Shown here piece by piece: positions 58,699 to 64,000 of a DNA stretch of 64,000 nt. This DNA is from Calothrix sp. NIES-4105 (lineage in GTDB: Bacteria; Cyanobacteriota; Cyanobacteriia; Cyanobacteriales; Nostocaceae), in assembly GCF_002368415.1 (NCBI RefSeq), contig NZ_AP018290.1:5469614-5533613 (forward strand), read 5' to 3'. The notes beneath the pieces are model-generated. The model worked only from the letters and a program-made list of their open reading frames with translations, was not told the origin of the DNA and ran no database searches. Positions within the stretch are counted from its first letter, which is position 1. The number at the start of each line of letters is the position of its first letter. Both the position numbers and the translations under genes were made by a program.

Positions 58699-59290
58699 GA
58701 AAAAATCAAGCTCTCGCGGGTATTCAGAGCGAAAAGTCGATATAAGAGATGTTAAACAGAGATTTTTGATAGTTTGCGAAGGGGAGAAAACAGAACCTAA
58801 TTATTTTAGAAGTTTTCGTGTACCTAAAGTTGTAATAGATGTACAAGGTTTAGGAGAAAATCCGAGTAGATTGGTTCAAAGTGCAGAAGAATTAAAAAGT
58901 CAAGATGACTATGACCAAGTATGGTGTGTTTTTGACCGTGATTCTTGGACTGAGCAAGACTTTAACAATGCAATAAAAAATGCTAAAAGCTTAAATTTTG
59001 GAGTTGCTTATTCTAATGAAGCATTTGAACTATGGTATATTTTGCATTTTGAATTTTTAAATACTGGAATTCCTCGCAGTGATTACCAAAAAAAACTAGG
59101 TAGTCTTTTAGGACATAAATATCAGAAAAACAGCGAGACAATATATGATGAATTATTAAGCAGGCAAAGTACTGCTATTAAAAATGCCGAAAACCTTCTC
59201 AAGCAATATGAATTCCATAATCCAGCTAAAGATAATCCATCTACCGCAGTACATATATTAGTAGAGGAACTAAATCGATTTATTTATTAA
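58682..59290 (+). CDS. RloB/AbiLii-like Toprim-fold protein
   Basis: A 202-aa RloB-domain protein (PF13707). FLIVCEGEKTEPNYFRSF holds the Toprim-like Glu, VWCVFDRDSWTEQDFNNAI the Asp-x-Asp, and SNEAFELWYILHFEFLNTG the conserved FE-WLLLHF-type motif. Its start overlaps the end of the RloA-like gene. In AbiL-type systems this subunit is the candidate nuclease and the ATPase the sensor. Full length. Confidence 0.87.
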   Translation: MILMSRKKSSSRGYSERKVDIRDVKQRFLIVCEGEKTEPNYFRSFRVPKVVIDVQGLGENPSRLVQSAEELKSQDDYDQVWCVFDRDSWTEQDFNNAIKNAKSLNFGVAYSNEAFELWYILHFEFLNTGIPRSDYQKKLGSLLGHKYQKNSETIYDELLSRQSTAIKNAENLLKQYEFHNPAKDNPSTAVHILVEELNRFIY

Positions 59291-59473
59291 TTAAAGCTGC
59301 GTTTCATTTTGTAATTGTTTGGAAGATAAGTGATAATACTATTTTTAATTATTCTGTATTAGATGCTGTTGCTGAAAAATATATTGACAGTGTAATTATT
59401 GAATAGTCAATCAACAGTGCCCTCCTCTGTGTCTATGTGGTAAAGAAATATATATAATTAAATGAAATTTGCG

Positions 59474-59508
59474 GGCGGGCAGGGATGCCCGCTCCACAAG
59501 ATTTTAAA
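59474..59508. repeat. GCGGGCGGGCAGGGATGCCCGCTCC palindrome
   Basis: Inverted repeat GCGGGC..GCCCGC with CACAAGATT, of the dispersed GGGC..GCCC family, between the RloB gene and the decayed kinase gene. A CTCCTCTGTGTCTATGTGG purine repeat (RC) is at about 59424-59445. Otherwise nothing recognised between 59291 and 59544. Confidence 0.55.
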
Positions 59509-59544
59509 ATATTATAAATTTCAATTTAATACACAATTTGGGGT

Positions 59545-60730
59545 TTAATCAACAGGTATTTCAATAATAAATTCGGCGCCTTCTCCGGGTGTAGAATTGA
59601 CCTTAATATTGCCACTGTGTTTCTCAATGATAATTTGCCGCACGATTGCTAGTCCTATTCCTGTACCTTTACCAACTGCTTTAGTAGTAAATAAATTGTC
59701 GAAGATGCGTCCTTTGACTTTCTAATTGGAATTTTAGATTGTAATGAAGTTAGTAACTGAGGGTGTTGCAAAATTAAGTGCGCTACTTTCGCTTTTGCTC
59801 CCCAGTGTTGATATGCTTCGTATGCCTTAACTATATAAGTTTGTGCAATTAGTTTTTTACCCCATTTCAGGTAAAATTTTGCCGCAAGTTCACTGGCAAG
59901 TGCTTCTTCGTTAATGTATCCGTTTTCTTGAGCAAGGGCAATAGCTTTATCATAATACTCCATTGACTCGACTTTATTATTTAATACCCGATGTTGTTCG
60001 GCTTCTACTAGATACCATTTATGTAAATGATTCATTGGAGCGTAGTTCGCCCAGTTCCTAATTTTATCCTGATTTTGTTTAACTTTGTCTAAAATTATTT
60101 GCTGAGATGGCGCCGTTTGTTTTGAATATATTCCAAGTTGGCACAAAGAAGCATAAAACGGTATCAATGCTGAGTAATAAGTTCCAGCAATGGCAAAAGC
60201 ATACTGTTCGGCTAAAATCGCATTCTCCACTCCTTGTTGATTTTCACCAAACAGTACACATAATACCAACTTGTGTAGGTATTATGTCCCAATCGAGTAA
60301 TTATCACCTACAGTAGAGTGAATCGGTAGCATTTCTAACTCGTTATATACTTTACCCTTAAAAGTAATAGGATTTGTATTATTTGTACTGAGATTTAATG
60401 CTGCCTGGTAAAAAATACGGTGAAAGTTACGCGCGCTTTCCTGCTTTATTTGTAGCATCGATTGATTATATAAATCCATCTCGTATACTAAAGTCGCCAA
60501 ATTTTTACCCGACCAATAAGATAGATTACAGTAATTAAAAGCACAATAGGCGCCAAATTCTAAATCTCCAGTTTCTAAACCGCTGTGATAACCTTCTAAT
60601 AACGGTTGGATATTGGTTTGTAAATGAGTTTTCCAGACCAAAACAAACGGATATACCACGTTAATTACTTTTGCTCTAAATTCAGTTGCTTGGGGTAAAA
60701 GATTTAGTGCGGCATTTCCAGAACGATAGC
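59545..60730 (-). pseudogene. Decayed multidomain Ser/Thr kinase-AAA-histidine kinase gene
   Basis: Remains of a giant cyanobacterial protein (Ser/Thr kinase, AAA/TPR region, GAF, histidine kinase). From the 5' side: LNLLPQATEFRAKVINVV to GDNYSIGT, then a TAA at 60282-60284 in the same frame where relatives have Leu, then YLHKLVLCVLFG and the TPR-like part (NHLHKWYLVEAEQHR..AIALAQENGYINEEALASELAAKFY) to about 59735. A large deletion and frame change then join directly to the kinase end, GTGIGLAIVRQIIIEKHSG..GAEFIIEIPVD with stop at 59545. The N-terminal kinase domain is absent. Confidence 0.85.
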
Positions 60731-60771
60731 ACCTGAAGAAGCGGGGCCTCAAATCTGATTCCCTCCTGACT

Positions 60772-60926
60772 AAGGCTACTGTGTACACATAAGTTTTTTA
60801 AACTTGCTTTTCTTCTCTTCCTTAGCGTTCTTAGCGGTTCGTTAAAAAAAATAAATCGCGAAGGACGCTGCATAACGCAAAGGGTAATATAAGAAACATT
60901 AGAAGATGTGTGTACACGTTAGCCTT
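60772..60926. mobile_element. MITE-like element with AAGGCTA..GTGTACACA ends
   Basis: 155-base element. AAGGCTACTGTGTACACATA at the left and, in reverse complement, AAGGCTAACGTGTACACACA at the right (17 of 20). Shares the GTGTACACA core with 546-736. Inside is a TTCTTAGCGGTTCG-type repeat. It lies at the 5' end of the decayed kinase gene. Non-autonomous. Confidence 0.6.
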
Positions 60927-60945
60927 ACCAAAGGGGCTAGGGGGA

Positions 60946-62520
60946 TTAAAACTCAAATGGTTCTAAACCAAAATTGCTCCACTTATCCTGATACCACTCA
61001 GCAACAAAAGGACGCGCGGTAAATCTAGGCGGATTTCCTGCTTTTACATCAATTCGTACAAACGAGTAAGGCAGGCGCCTTGTTTCACCATGTCCATTCT
61101 TACCAGCAAATAAATAAGACTCAGCAACTTTACGGTTATCAATTCGATTAGGAGTAATAAATTTTTCCATTAATGAATTGCCTTCTTTGCGTTGGCGCCT
61201 CGGACGATGACCGCTTCCACCAGAGACGATACAGTTAATATTAGAGTCTGCATATCCGGTGTTAGTAGTTCGTAAATGTTCAAAGCAGTGAGCGTGACCG
61301 TTTAAAATTAAGTCAACAATTGGACGTTCGCTGTCTCGTGAACCTAATGTTTGTGCAACCGCATCAAATACTTCACGTAAGCGATGACGTACAGCTAATG
61401 TTTGCGCTTGATGCCATTTAGTTGCTTCTGTAACATAAGGTGGATGGTGAAAATATATGATGCGTCCCCGTACCTCGTCGCTATGCCAAGATTCAATTAA
61501 ACGTTTTTTGAGCCAATCAAGTTGTTCCCAATCAATCAGGTTGGTTTTATAATTAGACGCTAGTTGCTTTTCAATGTCTATTTTGACTTCATCAATTTGA
61601 TTTAATTTAGCGTTGAGTTCATCTAACTGTTGTGCATCTTCGCTTTTTTCAGGATTTAGCTTGGTAATATCCTCAAGGATTTGAATTTCTTCTGCTTCTA
61701 TATCACTACGCTGTTTGGAAAGCTGGTGCCGTTTTTCTTCTCCCTGTTTAGTTGAGGGTATCGGTGATGGCATGTTAAAGGTGTCTGAGTCAAGGGCAAA
61801 AAAGTCTATGCCACCATAGCGGAAAGTATAATAACGATTTGGAACGCGCGTAAAAATTCCCGGTTCATAGCGCAAACACAGTCCTGTATCAGTTTTAGCT
61901 GTGTAGTGCGTATCCAAATGTTCATTAAGTAGGGATGAGTCAATATTACCTAAGCAGTCAATAAATGCTTGTGCGTATGCGTTTCCTTGTTCTGAACCAT
62001 ACCAACCAATTTCAATATCTTTATAGCGGAAAAATTGCCGCAGCAGTTTTGTGCTTCCAGATACCAAACGCGACATGAGAGGCACATTATAATAGTCGTG
62101 GTTGCCTAAAACAGGCAAAATTGGCGTTTGATTGAAAGTAATACGGTTATAAGGAATACGTTTATAATTTTCTCCTCCCTGTATAAATTCACGATACGGC
62201 TCAATAAAATTACGTGGGTAGTATTCTTGCGAACCTACAACGTATATTACATCACCTGTATGGAGTACAAAACTACATTCATCGCGGTGGGGAAGCATCA
62301 TTTCGGCAACTTTTCTCTGAGGATGGAATCCTGGATATGGCTTGGTTCCACTATCTCCGATTACCATAAATGAGAAATCAGGGTTATTTTGTTTGCCGTC
62401 ATCTAACACCATGCTAGTTTGGTCAATGTTGCGCGCGGTAATGCTAGAGTGGCGCCAGCGCACTCGTTCTTTCATTTTCTGAATTTTGACTCCTGTGGAT
62501 GCTTCAGATATGAATTTCAT
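60946..62520 (-). CDS. Calcineurin-like metallophosphoesterase with coiled-coil insert
   Basis: A 524-aa protein from MKFISEASTG (AGGAG upstream of 62520). Metallophosphoesterase motifs in order: FMVIGDSGTKPY, FVLHTGDVIYVVG, LPVLGNHDYYN, IYFHHPPYVT and LILNGHAHCFEHL. Between the GNHD and HHPP blocks is a charged helical insert (HQLSKQRSDIEAEEIQILED through LNAKLNQIDEVKID, about 262-320) predicted as a coiled coil, which is unusual. No signal peptide. Substrate unknown; a purple-acid-phosphatase-like fold is plausible. Confidence 0.85.
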   Translation of the reverse strand: MKFISEASTGVKIQKMKERVRWRHSSITARNIDQTSMVLDDGKQNNPDFSFMVIGDSGTKPYPGFHPQRKVAEMMLPHRDECSFVLHTGDVIYVVGSQEYYPRNFIEPYREFIQGGENYKRIPYNRITFNQTPILPVLGNHDYYNVPLMSRLVSGSTKLLRQFFRYKDIEIGWYGSEQGNAYAQAFIDCLGNIDSSLLNEHLDTHYTAKTDTGLCLRYEPGIFTRVPNRYYTFRYGGIDFFALDSDTFNMPSPIPSTKQGEEKRHQLSKQRSDIEAEEIQILEDITKLNPEKSEDAQQLDELNAKLNQIDEVKIDIEKQLASNYKTNLIDWEQLDWLKKRLIESWHSDEVRGRIIYFHHPPYVTEATKWHQAQTLAVRHRLREVFDAVAQTLGSRDSERPIVDLILNGHAHCFEHLRTTNTGYADSNINCIVSGGSGHRPRRQRKEGNSLMEKFITPNRIDNRKVAESYLFAGKNGHGETRRLPYSFVRIDVKAGNPPRFTARPFVAEWYQDKWSNFGLEPFEF

Positions 62521-62602
62521 GTTTTGACTCCTGTGTCGCACCACGATTCTATCCGTTTATTTGGTGTATACAAAACAAACATGCCTTACAAATTAGCTAT
62601 AA

Positions 62603-63571
62603 TTGCCGTTTATGCCGCTTTATATGACATTTTTTGGTAAGTATTCAGTAATACGACTAATCTTGTTATTTTTTATAGTGGTAGGAATTACTGCTATTTG
62701 GACTTCCCAAGTTGCAACCGCAATTTCTTTCTCTTCTTACCAAGCTGTTGATGTTAAAGATGGTGCTGGTTTGTATAAAAAGCAGTTAAGTAACGGTAAT
62801 GAAGCTTATTTGCAGGTTATCAACCTACAAAAGATGCAAATGGACCAGATATTGGGAAGCGAAGATGGTAAGGGTTTAGGTAAAGGCAAGTATTACCGAG
62901 GAGAAGGTAAATATAATAGTCCCTTTTTCATTCGGAAGTCGTTTGAGGAAGTACTAAAAAACTATCAAAATTTACATAAAGACAAGGTTTTCTCGATTAT
63001 TAACTGCGCTTTTTTTGAAGAGTACAAGTCTAGTACACAATTATCATTCCCAGCCAAGCTTAATGGTAAAGTAGTTACTGGTGGAAGTAGTCCGTATGGT
63101 CCTGTACGTAAACCAGCGAACAAGTACTACGCTAATATCCGTTTGAAAGCTTTGGTTTGGGATCAAAATCGCGTATATATTACAGACTATAATTCTGCGA
63201 CTGGGGCGCCTTTGAATAGACCTAGTGTCAAAAATGCAATCGTTACTTATGCTGCCAACGACCATCCAGCCAAAGTACTAGCTAGAAATCAAATTAACCG
63301 ATACCACGTTATAGGTACTTTAGATAAAGACGGTAAAAAGGGGGATGAGTTGCTGCTGATTTTAACAGTCAATCGAGCTACCCTTGACGAGGCGTCTCGA
63401 CAATTGCGCTTACTGGGTGTAAAAAGTAACGTTATTACTATTGATGGCGGTAGTTCAACTTACCTCTTTAATTCCCGTTTGGGCAATATCATGCTGCCAT
63501 TTGCGGCTGATAACTCACCAGGTCTTGCTATTCGCAACCTTCCTCACTACTTAGGTGTTCGCTATAAATAA
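62603..63571 (+). CDS. Phosphodiester glycosidase-like (NAGPA/DUF2233) protein
   Basis: A 322-aa protein with an N-terminal membrane/signal segment (YSVIRLILLFFIVVGITAIW). Starts may be TTG 62603 or ATG 62612/62624. The catalytic core shows SIINCAFFE, SPYGPVRK, LLLILTVNRATLDEASRQL and VITIDGGSSTYLFN, the DGGSS motif of phosphodiester glycosidase family (NAGPA) proteins. Exported or membrane-anchored. Physiological substrate unknown; bacterial members often act on wall-linked or lipid-linked sugars. Confidence 0.82.
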   Translation: MPFMPLYMTFFGKYSVIRLILLFFIVVGITAIWTSQVATAISFSSYQAVDVKDGAGLYKKQLSNGNEAYLQVINLQKMQMDQILGSEDGKGLGKGKYYRGEGKYNSPFFIRKSFEEVLKNYQNLHKDKVFSIINCAFFEEYKSSTQLSFPAKLNGKVVTGGSSPYGPVRKPANKYYANIRLKALVWDQNRVYITDYNSATGAPLNRPSVKNAIVTYAANDHPAKVLARNQINRYHVIGTLDKDGKKGDELLLILTVNRATLDEASRQLRLLGVKSNVITIDGGSSTYLFNSRLGNIMLPFAADNSPGLAIRNLPHYLGVRYK

Positions 63572-63577
63572 CTTGTT

Positions 63578-63611
63578 AAGATTCCCGACTTCTTTGAGAA
63601 GTGGGAAATCT
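63578..63611 (+). terminator. AAGATTCCCGACTTC..GAAGTGGGAATCTT hairpin
   Basis: Nearly perfect 15-bp stem with a TTTGA loop right after the NAGPA-like gene. Same family as 46438. No T-run, so strength uncertain. Confidence 0.65.
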
Positions 63612-63812
63612 TACCACCCGCAACCACCGATAACACTCATCATGATAGGCACCTATCGTTCAAGAGATGTTGAACGGCGCCTGCAAAATCATATATATAA
63701 GATGAGAGTGCATCATCCTAACTGCGTAGGATAGTCATATACGCCCAAACTAGCACTACACAAGCTTTTGAGAAGAATGAAAAAATATTTCCAAAAAAAT
63801 TTGAAAAAAGTG

Positions 63813-63841
63813 TTGACAATATTATTTACGCTCGCTATATT
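63813..63841 (+). promoter_or_regulatory. Strong sigma-70-type promoter of an rRNA operon leader
   Basis: TTGACA (63813-63818), 17-base spacer, TATATT (63836-63841): near consensus at both elements, rare for this genome region, with transcription expected about 63848. Downstream sequence carries a GCGC hairpin (AGCGCGAGAGAGCGCG, 63871-63887) and the BoxA at 63892. Confidence 0.75.
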
Positions 63842-63891
63842 AAATAAGTCGCTGATGAGCAAGCGCGAGAGAGCGCGGTTCAAAAGTGCTA

Positions 63892-63903
63892 GAACCTTGA
63901 AAA
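63892..63903 (+). promoter_or_regulatory. rRNA BoxA antitermination element
   Basis: GAACCTTGAAAA is the BoxA sequence known from cyanobacterial rRNA leaders and 16S-23S spacers, where Nus factors bind. Together with the strong promoter it indicates that the 16S rRNA gene begins soon after the window's right edge. The 16S itself is not seen here (no 27F-type AGAGTTTGAT sequence up to 64000). Confidence 0.7.
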
Positions 63904-64000
63904 TTATATAGTTTGATAGCCAGTATACACATTTGCGTTAGCAATGTAAAGAAATAAACCTTGGCTGAGGTTAAAATCAGTCGTTAAGAAGCTCATTCAA

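Noticed and set aside
57415-59290. Retron or DGR components near the ATPase pair
   Set aside because: No reverse transcriptase motif (YxDD) was seen in any gene of the region.

Overview
The window is chromosomal DNA from a filamentous cyanobacterium, most likely a Nostocales (Calothrix/Nostoc-like) strain. The basis is a run of cyanobacterial or plastid-type genes (a Ycf37-like TPR protein, two Ycf35/DUF1257 proteins, the AAA ATPase Ycf46, Uma2 nucleases, DUF1622, DUF3419), low GC, and many short dispersed palindromic repeats of the kind that litter Nostocales genomes. GGCGCC occurs roughly 110 times by eye, where about 4 would be expected by chance, while the usual cyanobacterial HIP1 octamer (GCGATCGC) was not seen.

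Layout. 1-9 kb: the end of a Ycf37-like gene, a DMFase-like secreted protein, a cluster of mercuric-reductase-like oxidoreductase, TVP38/TMEM64 protein and TIGR04283-type glycosyltransferase, a Uma2 nuclease and a PhoD-type phosphatase. 9-16 kb: two retropepsin-like proteases, a PPM1-type methyltransferase, a four-PAS histidine kinase overlapping crcB, and htpX. 16-28 kb: two WD40 proteins, a candidate structured RNA, a short threonyl-tRNA synthetase (thrS2-like) behind two tandem threonine-codon attenuators, and the ycf35/ycf35/ycf46 block. 28-31.5 kb: metallophosphoesterase, DUF2087 protein, proA and two peptidoglycan-binding proteins. 31.7-42.1 kb: a mostly co-directional cluster of radical SAM enzyme, duplicated membrane protein, small membrane protein, UbiA prenyltransferase, RPH-like dikinase, BtaA-like aminocarboxypropyltransferase, GNAT and OleC-like adenylating enzyme. 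It looks like an uncharacterised lipid or terpenoid pathway. 42-53.5 kb: M48 protease, mtnD, DUF938, hsp20, radC, a PRK-like kinase, O-methyltransferase, trhO, tRNA-Ala(TGC), AIM24 and DUF1622. 53.5-60.9 kb is an accessory region: a split glycosyltransferase gene holding an IS607-type element whose TnpB lacks a RuvC catalytic Asp, a RloA/RloB (AbiL-like) defence pair, and a decayed multidomain kinase gene. 61-64 kb: a metallophosphoesterase, a phosphodiester-glycosidase-like protein, then a strong promoter and BoxA that read as the start of an rRNA operon just beyond the window.

The most striking finding is upstream of the short ThrRS (22350-22700, minus strand). A consensus-like promoter is followed by a Thr-rich 20-aa leader peptide and a terminator, then a second leader peptide with eight consecutive Thr codons and a second terminator, then the gene. 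In both copies the GGA-GGG codons near the leader stop can pair with the 5' arm of the terminator, giving the classical antiterminator/terminator choice. This is thrL-like attenuation, duplicated in tandem, controlling a ThrRS without an editing domain. The second most interesting item is the 31.7-42.1 kb biosynthetic cluster.
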